From NCBI GenBank assembly GCA_049999805.1, contig JBNGIO010005973.1, positions 113,154-177,153 on the forward strand: a stretch of DNA of 64,000 nucleotides, read 5' to 3'. The stretch comes from Folioceros fuciformis (lineage: Eukaryota; Anthocerotophyta; Anthocerotopsida; Anthocerotales). A program made the translations under genes and the position numbers. The notes below the pieces were generated by a model. That model saw only the letters and a program-made list of their open reading frames with translations, searched no databases and had not been told where the DNA came from. This document shows positions 30,122 through 42,148 of the stretch, one piece after another. Numbering within the stretch: the first letter of the stretch is position 1; the number at the start of each line of letters is the position of its first letter.

Positions 30122-33100
30122 ATGGGGGCTTTGGATCCCAGTGATGCATATCATGTGCTGGAGTTGTCCGAACAGTTTCTGCTTGGCAACGACAGAGAGT
30201 CTGAATGTGAGTCCAGATGTGGGATCATTCCAAAGATGAGACTCGTGAATATGGAGGACTCATCTGAGCATCAAGACGAAAAGAAGGGGCAGAAGGAGGT
30301 ACCTGCTCTGCATAAGCTGATACATCTCAAGGCTGATCAGCTGGATTTGAGCTTTGTGGAGAAGGTGGTCGTCTCCCAGAGTGGCATCATTGATTTGTGC
30401 AACCTGCTGTTGCCGGGGTCAGCCAATCGTATCAAGGATGAGATACGCTTGGATGTCAGGTCCTTGAATGACAACTTGAAGCCGTTGCATACGGTTGGCT
30501 TGTATGGAAGCAAAGACGTGATGGGGCTACTTCTCGAGAGGGCGGGGATCATGCGATTGGCTCAAGAGCAGCTGGATTGCATGGAATCAGGAGTCTATGG
30601 AATTCTCTCACACGACTTGATATACCTCTTCTACTGCCATCCTGGAAGGCGTATGGCAGAGGCCTCTAGAAAGGACGTCTCTTGCAACTTCATTCGCTAC
30701 CTGATGGACTTGTGTGGAACCGTTTATGTGTGCCTAGATGCAGAGGACGTGAAGCCCCTCTTGCTGGTCGCAACCCCTGGGACTAAACCTAGATCCAGAG
30801 TGCCGGGAAGTCGAAGGAAGATGCTTGAAATCTCTCAGCCCAACACCTCCGAGAATGAGTTTGAGCTGCGTTGTGGATTCCATGTGTTTGCACCCGGCCT
30901 CTCTAATGACATTGATTCAAGTTCCGTGAAGTCCTCCGCCGTTTCCACATTTGATCTCACGTCCAGGTTCTCCGAAGGTCTGTATCGTTGTACTGTCCTC
31001 ACACCCGTTGTTTGCCCGCCTAGTAAACGGTACCTAGAACATGAGAAGGATCTCGAGCAGCAGGAGCTACCAGCAATCGTGGAAGACTGGTCTGCAGCTT
31101 ACAATCTTGATCTGAATACGCTCCCTGATAAGGATCTGCTGCTGCTACTGAAATGTGGAAAGTTGCAAGCCCACCAGGCATACTTGTCACTGCGTCATTC
31201 GTTTGAGCTCAGGATAGAGGACAACAAGAACAAGTTCTACGGCCTGGAGGAAACTCTACGACAGGACCTCAAAAGCCTGCAGCTCATTTTCCAAGATATT
31301 CTCAAGGCTTACCGCAAAGTGGTGTACAGATCAGAGGAAGCAGTATTGGCAAGCAATGCAGATACTTGGAAGGGGAACCGGATGGGCGCATCTTCAAACC
31401 AATGTGCTGAGATGATTGCCCAGGAGAGGAAGCTCTGTGGGTTCTGGACTGGCCATGACAGCGCTCCGGGTAGTCCATCCCTGTTGTTTGTTGGTTCCGA
31501 GTTCATTTTTGTTGGGGACGACAACAAAGTGATCCCCCTTTCAAGAGAACTTGGGTGCATGTTTGTGGTACAGAGCGGTAGGCTGTCAAAATCTGCGGCT
31601 GGACCATTCCACCTTCAGCAAGAACTTGTTGCAAGGTCGGTTTCCACAGACGGCTCTTCGGCTTCGTTTTCTTTCACCGTTCACTCTCTTGCGGGTGACT
31701 GCCCCAAAGGTCCCATCGTGACCTCCCGGCGGGTCCAAGTCTCTGGTAGGTTTGCGTCACCAGCTCACAGGAACGAACAAGAATTCTCTTGTACTGTGCA
31801 GATCAAGTTGAAGGAAGCTTCGTCGGCGGGCATGCTGACCTGGATGCAGTCGTATGATAGAGCAGGGTCCATAGGATGCCAGGGAACAGCTACCCTGCCA
31901 AGTGCTGGCACACTATCTACCTCAGAATATCGAGATGTCTGTAGGAGTCATTCTGCAAAGGTCGAAAGCATGATAAAACGGGAGCTGTTGCCATTGGTGA
32001 GAGAATTCAGGCGCTTTGAGATAAATTCGCAGGGGAGCTTGCTCAACCAATTATTCCAGCAGGAGGAGTCTGTCTTCATGAACAACGTTAGGGAACAGTT
32101 CAGCAATGCAAGGCCAGATCAACCCAGTCTGTCAATCATCGGATGTCACCTTGTCTCCAGCAGTACGACGCAGTCGTCGTCAGCAAAGGCGCCTCAAGAG
32201 GCTGATGACAAACTGGTCGTACGATATGTCTCTGAAGAGATAGAGCAGGCACGAATTAGGTGGAAGGTTACTGAGCTTGCACCCATGAAGACGGATGTAG
32301 AGAGAGCAACCACGGACAGAACTCATGTCATCGTCCCTCGCTGTTCAGATGCTCACACGTTGATTGAGCTGGAGCAAAACGTGGAAAAGCTGACGAAGGT
32401 GGTGGCCATCAGGTCTGGAGAGATGCTGGTGTTCGTGGAAAATGCTAGAGATGTATCCACAAGCGTGCACCTTTGCCCAAGACTTGGAACAGACGTGACG
32501 TCTGTAAGTCCTCTGAAGGTGTTTCCTAGGCTCTTTCTCCTCATAGCTGTTGATGAGACTTCCAAGTTTGTGGCGTTGTATGCACGAGAATACAGCAAAG
32601 TTAGCTTGTACAAGTTTGATGAGGCCTTTCGGAACATGGATAGAAGCAACACCGAGCTCCAGCTCACGGATTACATTACATGTGACTTGATTTCCATCAT
32701 GTTCATACCTGGGAAGAGGGAAATGGTGCTCATAGACAGCGAAAATCGAGTAAGCATCTTCCAGATAAGCCAAGGTATGATCAAGCCTCGTAGTGTTGTG
32801 TTGCCTGGACCTCCAGTAAAGGCCCATGTTACCACTGATGGATCCTGTCTCCTAGCTCTGTATGATGGAGGGGACTTTGATGAAGATGCTGGGACTCGTC
32901 CTGTTCAGGATTCTTCGACTAGCCTTCTGGAAATACACGTGTATGTGTTGGATGACGAACTGACACACCTGAAAACCGTTCAGGTGGACTCCAAAGAAAT
33001 ATGTGACGTCAAGGGAATGGAGTCCAGTATTGTGAGCTTCGAGACACAAATGCACCTCCTGGCTTTCAATGCTGGCATTACTGAGGAGGGAATCCGGTCC

Positions 33101-36100
33101 AAAATATTGAACATCACCACCAGTTCCGGGGGTTGCCAAGTGAGGGAGGTAAGGAGGGCGAAAACTGAGCCAGAGGATGCATCACAGAAGGCTACTACTT
33201 GTCCTGCCCTGGACTACGTGGGTCAGGTATTCGAGAAGTACGCAACCAGCCCACCTCTTCACGAAACCAAGAGGGATCTTACCATTCAGGTGGTTCTGGG
33301 AGCAGGAATTCAAGAGCAAGCCAAGCGGGAATGCATAACCTCCGTTCACAACTCGCTGGCATACATCGGAAAACAGCGGGGCAAGGATTTCTCCAACCTT
33401 GACATCGAGGTCCGCGCCGACGCGTTTGATGACTGCTTTGATGACGAAGACCAGCTTGAAGGAAGCAGAGACGATGGAAACCTCAGAGATGTGGGAGATT
33501 TCGTTCAGACCCTTGTCTGCTTGATCCCAATACAGATAGCTCGTGCCGAGAAGAACACCTTGCGACCCTTGAGTGATGGCCTGCAGCTCCCGCCCGGCAT
33601 CGACTACACCGATGCTGTGTCTCTGGCCACTATCATCCGATTCGGGTTCTACGACGCAGTGCTAGCACAGTGGCAGGGACCAATCAAAGTCATATCATCC
33701 ATGGGAAAACAGAGCAGTGGAAAATCTTACCTTCTCAACCATCTGAGCGGGTCCTTGCTTGATGTGGCTGGAGGACGTTGCACTGATGGTGTGTGGATGA
33801 CCCTGAGGCCAACCCAAAACTGTATGTATGTGCTGCTGGACTTCGAGGGCCTTGGAAGCTTCGAAAGGAGTGAACAGGAAGATCTCCTCCTTTCCATCCT
33901 GAATGCTGCTGTGAGCAACATCACCATCTTTAACAAGAAAGTAAGTAGGCGGCTACATTTGTCAAAATAGTGGATGTTCTGACTGCATCTTGCTTGACTA
34001 CTGGATTCCTGCAGCGGATGGAGGAGCTCTTGTGACAATTTGAAGCTTTCTAATCTGTGTTGACGTTGTTCTTGACCCAGGACTTCAACCTTGATAAGGA
34101 AACAGAGGCTGTGTTTCAAAGATTTCAGAGTGGAGTACGCTTGGTGAAGAACGACACTAAGCTCTTCAAAGGCATGTTCTACCTGGCTATCAAGGATGTG
34201 GACCAGGACGACGTGGACGAGCTCACGGTCGAGTTTATTAAGAAAATCCGGCACATTTGCAGCAAGTCGGAGGAGAACTTCCTGGCCGTAATGTATGGAG
34301 GCCACGTTGAGATTGCAGCCATGCCTCCCTTCCAGAAACAAGAGTTTTATGATAGCATTTGTGAAATCCAAGAAACTGTGGAGGACCTGGTAGCAGTTCA
34401 ACACAACGGGGGGAATCTAGCAACCGACCTGAAACTGGTGATGGCTCAGCTCTGTGCCAAAGACTGGTCCCCTATTGACACAAAGCGTGCGGCCCTCAAG
34501 GTTGATCTGCTCCGCAAGCACTTACGCACAGCCATCGCTCTTGGAAGACTACAGGGGAAGGACGGAGAATCACTGGTAGACTTCGACAGGCAGGAGGCCA
34601 TACCCGACCTCCCGGTCCAGCTCCATGGCCAAAGCTTCGCAATACCAGACACGGACCTGGAGCTCTCTCCTTACCAGGACAGCCAGGTGGTTGGCAGCAT
34701 TCTCGAGATGCTGAGGCTCAAGTTCGAGATTGTTTTCCCCAGGACAGGAACTGATGGCGAGGTTTGGCATTCCAACTTCGAGAAATTTCTGCTTGCTCTG
34801 GTATACAGACGCCGCATCAGAGTGATGGACTGGCTAGATCGCAATACATCCGAGTTCCAAAAGGATGCAGACGTGCAAAACCTCCGCATGAAGGGTGTTG
34901 CAATACTTGCAGAGTTGAAGCAAGCCCTAGCTCTTTGCAGCTGCAAATGCCAGATCTGCTTCCTTCGCTGTGTTCTTGAGAAGTCTCATCCCTCGGAACA
35001 CACCTGCATGGGAGGCCATGTCTGCTCACAGATCTGCACCTACTGCAGCCAAGAGAGCTCGGGGGAACACAACGACTGCACAGATGTCAGCGGCCACGAA
35101 GGCCCGCATGACTGCAAGACTCGAAGCCATACCTGCGGGAAGCATTGCCACCTCTTCGAGATATCATCGAACTGCAATCAAGTCTGTGCTTTAAGGCCGA
35201 GTCATGCCGGGCACCATCTCTGCAACACCAGCCAACACATGTGCAACCAGATCTGCTCCCTGCCTTCCTGCAACAACTCCTGCAGCTATCCGTTCGATGC
35301 TCAGGGCCACGACAGGCATGCTTGCAACGAGTTCAGGTGCCTCAAGAACTGCTCCATGGAGAGCTGCAACAGGAAATGCGCATCCCCTGACCACTTCCAC
35401 GCTCTGGGTAGCGACAAACATCTGTGCGGATACGAGCATGCCTGCAAAGGAGTGTGTGAGCACCCAGGGGCCTGCCAGATAGTCACCGAGCTCTCCAAGA
35501 TTTCCAGGAAGTTCTCAGGCAGGAGAGGCCTCTTCGAGTGCGAGCATGCCTCGGAGAACAAGGGGATCAAGAAGAGCTGCAGCATCCCCATCCCCATCGG
35601 CCAGGAACGGCATCAAGGCCCCCATGCTTGCCACCCTGAAGCCCTCCACTACTGCGAAGCTCGCTGCCAGGCCTGTGGCTACATCTGCAACCTTCAGTCA
35701 GGGCACGGAGGCCGGCACGACACCACCCACGGCCACATGAGGGATGTCAAGTTTGTGTCAGAGCAGGAAGAGATCGACATTGTGGACAGGAAGTATGTGT
35801 GGGGAGAGTCGGGGATGGCAGAGATGTGCATGCTGCACTGCAAGGCTCAGGGCAGAGGACACATCCATCTGATCAAGTGTGGAGCTTCCGAGCCTGGTGG
35901 AACCTGCGCCAAGGACTTGTACCCCGACGCCAGGCACGAGTCGAGGGAGTTTGGCCCAGACTTCAAGGTCCCCAAAGACGAGCTCACACATGCAGCATAC
36001 TGGCGGCACTTGGGTTTCCGAGACCCATGCCAGGAGGAAGACCAAGCGGAGTTCGCTCTCTGCAACCACTACTGCACGTCGGAGGACCATGAGCAGCCCG

Positions 36101-36879
36101 ACGCCAAGAGATCCTTCTGCATCGAGAAACTCTGGCATGACCCTGTGCCTCCTCCTGCTGTTGGCGAGCTTGCCAAGTTCACAGGTTATGTCAGCAGAGA
36201 CGGGCACCACTTCCGATGCAGGCATGCCGCCAACTCCGCCAACCACATCATCTTCGTCATCGACAGGTCGGGCTCCATGTCCAAAGACGACATCAAGCCC
36301 TCCATGCGAGAATTCCGAAACCGGCATAACAACAGGTTGGGATGCGTATACGAAGCCATCTACAGGTTCTTAAGGTCTAGGCTCAAGGCCCAGCGTGTGA
36401 CTTCCCATCAGGAAGATAAGGTTTCCATCATCCTGTTCTCGGAGCCGGGGACCGCAAAGATTGTGGAGAAGAGAAGGGAAATAGGCGAGATATCGGTGTA
36501 CGGACTTATCAACCATTTCTGCACTTTTATGGGAACTTTCTACGCCGATGGACTCGTGCTTGCGGCGGCTGTGATGAAGGAGGCTTTGGTATCCCAGTCC
36601 GACCGGGACAAAGAACCTGTGGTGATCTTCCTCAGCGACGGCGTGAACGACGATGGAAACACCCCGCTCCTCGTCATCGAGGAAATGCTACAGATTGATT
36701 CCAGGCTTGTGCTGCATACCATCCTGTTTGGGAAGAAGCGAGTGAGGGACACCACGTTGCAAGCCATGGCTGACAGCGGGAGAGGCCGCTTCCAAGTGAG
36801 CATCGACGAGGTGCAGCTGGCTAAGAGCTTCGAGGGCTTTGCAAACAGTCTTCGGGCCCCTGTCAACGCCCTAATGTAG
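30122..36879 (+). CDS. Giant GBP/dynamin-like GTPase - Cys/His-rich - VWA protein (paralogue B)
   Basis: Two exons, 30122-33940 and 34081-36879, with a 140-bp phase-0 intron at exactly the paralogue A position (IFNKK then DFNLDKET), give about 2205 residues. The order matches A: an N-terminal region beginning near LHKLIHLKADQLDLSF, P-loop GKQSSGKS at about residue 1195, RCTDGVW and DFEGLGSFERSEQED, then a Cys/His-rich region (CNQVCALRPSHAGHHLC, CNQICSLPSCNNSC). A VWA domain follows with DRSGSMS and FLSDGVND. The start is the first ATG (30122). A later Met at 30236 (MRLVNMEDSSEHQD) lies nearer the region shared with A and is an alternative. Similarity to A runs the full length, strongest around the P-loop and in the Cys/His-rich half, so this is duplication of a whole gene. 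Role unknown. Confidence 0.9.
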
Positions 36880-37301
36880 AATTCTGTTCTCAGCTCATGA
36901 CTTCTTCACTCTCACAGGGCCAGCCTTTCCACTGTCTTCTGCTCTTCTTCTCCCAGGTACATATGTTGTGTCCAGTAAAAGAGGAAGCGAGAGGAAAGCC
37001 TGGTCTTAAAGAACTTAAATCGCAAATGTGTACCAAACTCCAACGATTCTGTTCCCTATTTTTTCTTTTCAATTTTTCTCTTGTTTTCCACCAATTTAGA
37101 TTTTCTTACGCACCTCGCCTAGTAAACTACATACTTCGTTACCGTTGAAGCACTTTTGAAAGGATCACGGATGGACATTCCAGAAGATTTGCGGAGACAA
37201 AACCTCCCGAATGCCCGAGCCCCGAGTCTCATCGTTCCGAACATTTGTGCCAAGACGTGCCCTCTTGCTTATCCGAGCATCCAAGCTCTTGCTTATCCTA
37301 A

Positions 37302-37455
37302 GGTGCACTATCTCGGACAATCCATTCCACCAACCTGCTTTAGCTTATTCAAATATCCAAGGAGGAAGGTGCATTATCTCATACAATCCTTTCCACCAAT
37401 CCGCTTTAGGTGTCCTATCTCATACAATCCATTCTACCAATCTGCTTTAGGTGTG
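37302..37455. repeat. Degenerate tandem repeat, about three copies
   Basis: Variants of GGTGCATTATCTCATACAAT, followed by CCATTCCACCAATCTGCTTTAG, occur at about 37302, 37368 and 37409. Spacing is uneven because the first copy carries an insertion. Confidence 0.65.
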
Positions 37456-38405
37456 TTGAGATGCATTGCTGCATCATAGATTCTACAAATTCACTTTGCC
37501 TTGCTCATGCGGGATTTGCCTTAACTAAGTGCTTATGATGTCACAAATCTCACAAACCTGCTTGCCTTTCTTATGCAGGATTTATTGGACCATTACTATG
37601 TAGATTGCATTGTGGTATAGACTTTGTATATGTGACTATGCTGCAGACTGCCATGCCTTCACGCAGACAGTAACGAGATGAAAGAATCAAAGGTAAACCA
37701 AAGTCACCTTCCTCCTATGCTTTGCTACTTCACTCTAACCAATTGCTATCTTACTCTATCAAACATTAGGTATCAAACCATGTTACTTTCCTTGAATTTA
37801 TTCATCCTCTTCTTGTGTCTATTTTTTGTTGGCTACAATCAGGTCTGCCTAACATAGGAGTGGTCAGCATACACTCACAGGGGGAGTTGAATACCATAAT
37901 TGGATCTTGAGACCCTGTATTGGCCAAGGAATGTATGGAGATCTATTCATATGTTTGACTCTAATGGTGAGGAGGAGGCCAGCATAAATAGAGAATGCCC
38001 TAGCCAAATAAGAGGAAGTGAAGAATTTAATTTCTTGTCAAACAACAATACATCCTATATGAGGGACTCATGTTCAAAGTTGAAGAGAAAGAGAGATGAA
38101 TTTTCTCATGTGGATGACTCCAAGAATGAGCAAGAGCCAAGTAAAGTTGTAAGATCCTATGACCAAGAAAGAAGGCGAATTGGAGAACTAACAATAGTGT
38201 CCACAACAACACAAAAGATCTCGAGAAGTCAAGTGTAAGGACGCAGAAAGGCAACAATGAATCTAATCATATGCACAAATCTCATATTGAGGGAGAGGCA
38301 AGTAGAAAGGATGGATGCTATGACACAAAAGGAGAGAGAAGAGAAGAACTCAACACATTGTCAAACTTTAAGTTCGGCCAAAATCTCTGCACTGACAATT
38401 CTACA

Positions 38406-38975
38406 GATGAAGACCTCAATTGTGAAAATAGATATATGCCTATTGAAGATGGATTCCTCCCTTTTGAAGATGCAGACCTTAATTGCAAAGATGGATTCCT
38501 CCCTTCTGAAGATGAAGACCTTAAATGCGAAAATGGATTCTGCCCTTTTGAAAATGGAGACCTTAGTTGTGAAGATGGATTCCTCCCTTCTGAAGATGGA
38601 AACGTTAATTGTAGACATAGAGACCTCAGGGTTGAAGATGGATACCTCCCTTTTGAAGATGGATACTTCCCTTGTGAAGATGCAGACCTCAATAGTGAAG
38701 ATGGAAGCCTCCCATGTGAATAGGGAGCTTGAGGCCCCAAATGTGAAAGGAGAGACCTCTAGTGTAAAGATGGGGACCTCTATTATGAAGATGAGGACTA
38801 TTGGTGTGGACATGGAGACCTCTAGTGCGAAGAGGAGATTGTTGGTGTGAACATGATGACTTCTGCCATGAACAGCAAGACGTTCCCTATAAAAAGGGAG
38901 ACCTCTACTTCGAAGAGAAAGACCTTCGCCATGAAAAGGGAGAGCTCCATTGTGAAGAAGGAGATCTCAACTCAT
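38406..38975. repeat. 21-bp (42-bp higher-order) tandem repeat, open in several frames
   Basis: Units such as GATGGATTCCTCCCTTTTGAA and GATGCAGACCTTAATTGCAAA alternate, giving a 42-bp period built from two related 21-bp halves. Because 21 is a multiple of three, stops are avoided in two plus frames and two minus frames over about 450-590 bp. One plus frame reads as repeated DGFLPFEDADLNCK. From about 38720 units are more degenerate (GAGACCTCTAGTGTGAAGAT-like) and stops appear. Confidence 0.85.
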
Positions 38976-39000
38976 TGTTAGGCTCTACTGTCATTAATAG

Positions 39001-39148
39001 ATTCTCCACATCCAATTCCCAAGATGAAGACCTTAGTTCATCAATAGATTGTAGCTTAGATGAAGAACTAATAGATTCTTCACATCCAATTCCCAAGATG
39101 GAGACCTCAGTTCATCAGTAGATTGTAGCTTAGATGGAGAACTAAGTT
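39001..39148. repeat. 74-bp direct repeat, two copies
   Basis: ATTCTCCACATCCAATTCCC at 39001 recurs as ATTCTTCACATCCAATTCCC at 39075. The following AAGATG.AGACCT.AGTTCATCA and ATTGTAGCTTAGATG are nearly identical in both copies. Further degenerate GATGGAGAACTAAG-like pieces continue to about 39290. Confidence 0.85.
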
Positions 39149-40997
39149 TATCATCATCTTCAGATGAAGAACCAAGGTTATCATCATCGTCTAACTTAGA
39201 TGGAAAACGTATTATATCATCACTTTCGTGTGGAGAACTTAGATGGACAACATAGTGTATCATCATGTTCGACTGAAGAACTAAGTTTATTGCCAACCTC
39301 TAACATATGTGACTTTTCTAAAGATTATTCCTCTTAAGACAAATTGATTGAAATGTCAACTAATTACATGGGTTAAAAATTCAGGCCAAAGTTTGGTTCA
39401 AATGTTTTCAAATTCAATTATGTGAGCTAGAAGTTAGAGTTGTTACAGTAGTATATAATATTAAAATATATATTTTAATGAAGGTAATCTTTCAAACCAA
39501 ACTATGATCCGAAAATATATTACTTATAAAATTATGTTGATATTACTTATGAATTTAGGTTGATCCCTTCTGACCTCTTTAGATTCTTTCCTATTCCCAT
39601 CTCTTTTAATAAGATATTTATGAGATTAAGAGGTACTAAGATTATCTCTGTTTATGAATGTTTAAACTAAAGATAAATTTTTATGATAACCGATAATCAA
39701 CTAAAATTCGATTATTTTATCTACATTAACATTTTTCATTTCACTATATGACAAATAGTACAATCACGTTAGTGGGCTTCGCTGTCCTCGCCTTGGCCAT
39801 TGAGGGGCTGTGGGCAAGACTCTTGTCGGTTTTCCTGAGCATCCTCATTCCATCGAGCCCCCCCCGAAGACGAGCTTCGAGCCATACAAAGCACCAACAA
39901 GTATAGACACAAAACCTGGGCACCTGGTATGCCTGGCATGGCAACAGAGAAGCCACGATACTGACAAGACGCTTAGCCATGCGATCTGGTTAGAGACTGC
40001 TAACAAAGAACGCGCCAAAATATCTTCTGGATCCCCCTGCTACATTCTGATTGCGTCTAACAGAATCAGGTCCTGAATTTCACTTCAGAGTAGACGGTTT
40101 AGGAGCGCTATGAAAAAACAAGCTGGGCTTAAGCAATCTCTTACCGAACCCTGGAATTCGATGCAGGATGATCGCGGCTCCAAATTCTGTTCAAAGGGGA
40201 AGGAGCTGGTTAAGTGAAGAACTGACAACATCGTTCCTCACCATTGCAGACAGAAAATCGCAGGCAGCTTGTGGTAAAGACTGTTTTGGATACGTGCGTG
40301 AGGGTAGTATACAGCAGTTAGCTCTGCACCCAGCCTCGGTTTCATCCCACGTTGATCTCTCAGAGCACCAGTCACTACACCTTTCACAAAAGCAATAAGC
40401 ACCTGTCCTATACCTCCCACCAATGGTCCAGAGCTTTCTTCACAACACAGTCACGCCACAAAAACGCTGACGTGCAACGGACCAGCTAGCTAGAGATTAA
40501 CAAGTGCAAAGACGCTGTGTAGGGCAAGGGCCGCCTAGTATACGACAGGAAACTCCCCAGCCATACATATTCACATGCAATAGTGACGTGAAGGAACCAG
40601 GGAACCAAAGGATCACATAGCAATGAGCGTGGGAACATAAGGAATCTGACTTTGATGAAAATAGTCATAACAACAAAGTCAAATCAGCCAGGAAAGTCTA
40701 CATTACCGCAGAGCATGCAACATAATCATCATCCAGCCATCCCAACTCCCTGCATCTCAAACACTAGAGTTCCTAACATAGTTCAGACAAGAATCATGAC
40801 ATTTCCGTACCAGTATCTTGCATCAACTCCAAAATTTCCTATAAAAAAATCCCTGGACAGAGACACCAGGCTGTCCTACAATTGATTGGCCTACTTGCTC
40901 TATCTACTGCTGGCCATCCCTGCCTGACAGTGCACATGCTTTACAGCAGAAACAGAGAATTTGCAGCTGGCATGGATCATGTTCGTTCTAGCGGAGC

Positions 40998-41907
40998 TCA
41001 AGGGAGTATAGCAACATCCAAGAAGTCTCCAGTCTGCATAAGGTAACAAAAATCAGAAGATGAGAAAATGAAGCGTGTAAACAACGCTGGATTCCATACA
41101 AGCATTTCATCTGACAAACCTGGAAACTCAAATCTGCTAGAGTTTTTAAATCATCCCCAGCTCGCCTTGAGCCATTTGCGTAAGTCAGTCCAACCTGCTT
41201 GAACACCAAGCTAGATGTCAGCAAGGATTGGGACAATTTGCACTTCAATTAAAGCACAAGAACTATCTCCAACAAAACGCACATTTCTGATGACATTACG
41301 GCCCCGGCGATCTGGGTACACGAAAGCAAATGAGAGCTTGGCATCTCTCCTCCTGGCGGCGGGTGCTACCTCTTTCACCTGATCCCATTTCAGTACACCG
41401 TCAACTCTCACAGGCTTGAAACAGTGGCTCTACGAACAGGGAAAGATGGGACGTGTATGCTTACCAAGTCAGTCAGTTCACGCAAGTTAGCATCTCTCCA
41501 GGTGTATATTTGCACTTCTTCCTTAGGCTCCTTACCTCGGACTGCAAAGTCCTCTACAGTATGATGGCCTCCAACCTGCCTCAGAAAAACAGCAGAATAA
41601 GACCAGAACCTGCTAAAGTAAAGACACCCACCAAACATATCACGAAAAGCACTGACATGCTCACCTTCGTGAAAACACGAAGCAGAAGAGGGCAAGTCTG
41701 CGAAAACGCAACAAACACGATGAATCCAGGTCCGCATTCTTGTTAAGACATTCTTGTTGGCCTTCTTGTTGTAACGGGAAATACAAACTCTACCTTCTCC
41801 CTGTCCACAACGAGCTGCGGGCGGGGAGGACCTCCAGGTCCCATCCCCATGTTACGCTGCATTGGCAGTCGTGGCGGCCTTGGTTGGACATCTGGGGCTG
41901 CTGCCAT
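40998..41907 (-). CDS. SAP18: SAP18, Sin3-associated / splicing-complex ubiquitin-fold protein
   Basis: SAP18 is part of the Sin3 histone deacetylase complex and of the ASAP/PSAP complex on exon junctions. Minus-strand exons join as follows: MAAAPDVQPRPPRLPMQRN, then a Pro/Gly-rich stretch ending VVDREK; TCPLLLRVFTK; VGGHHTVEDFAVRGKEPKEE with VQIYTWRDANLRELTDL; VKEVAPAARRRDAKLSFAFV with YPDRRGRNVIRN; VGLTYANGSRRAGDDLKTLA with DLSFQ; and TGDFLDVAILP, stop TGA at 40998. This is the full plant SAP18 layout including the Pro-rich N-terminus. All junctions use GT-AG. The start is the first ATG of the frame. The gene is divergent from APC10, with 241 bp between start codons. Confidence 0.95.
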
Positions 41908-42148
41908 TCCGACGTTATCTATCGCGCCCGCTTACTGCGCCTCCTCCCACGACAATTGTCTACCTTCCACTGGCTCTTCCAACTGGAGCGCCAAATTCCT
42001 GTAGGTTTTAACTGTCCATCTTACTGCGTCTAGTTTCTGTGCGACAGCTCGGTGATAAAGCGACCGACACACAGCCCACACTGGTGTATAATAATTTAGG
42101 GTTTCCCAGTTTCTCCAGGTAGTTGATTCAGCAATGTGAGTGCCTGCT
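41908..42148. promoter_or_regulatory. Compact divergent promoter of SAP18 and APC10
   Basis: Only 241 bp separate the two start codons, which point away from each other. The interval is moderately GC-rich on the SAP18 side. No clear TATA box is seen. A shared bidirectional promoter is the simplest reading. Confidence 0.6.

Larger units (their letters stand above)
36880..40997. other. Gene-poor region with tandem repeats
   Basis: No supported gene over about 4.1 kb. It begins with the 3' end of paralogue B and includes three repeat clusters (37302-37455, 38406-38975 and 39001-39148). From 39.3 to 39.8 kb it is strongly AT-rich. Open frames at 37900-38238 and 39810-40076 have no recognised domain. 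The last kilobase leads into the 3' end of SAP18. Confidence 0.5.

Noticed and set aside
37730-38260. Possible retrotransposon leader (AGGTATCAAACCATGTTA resembling a tRNA-Met primer site, then an open frame)
   Set aside because: No reverse transcriptase, integrase or long terminal repeat was found, and the primer-site match is poor.
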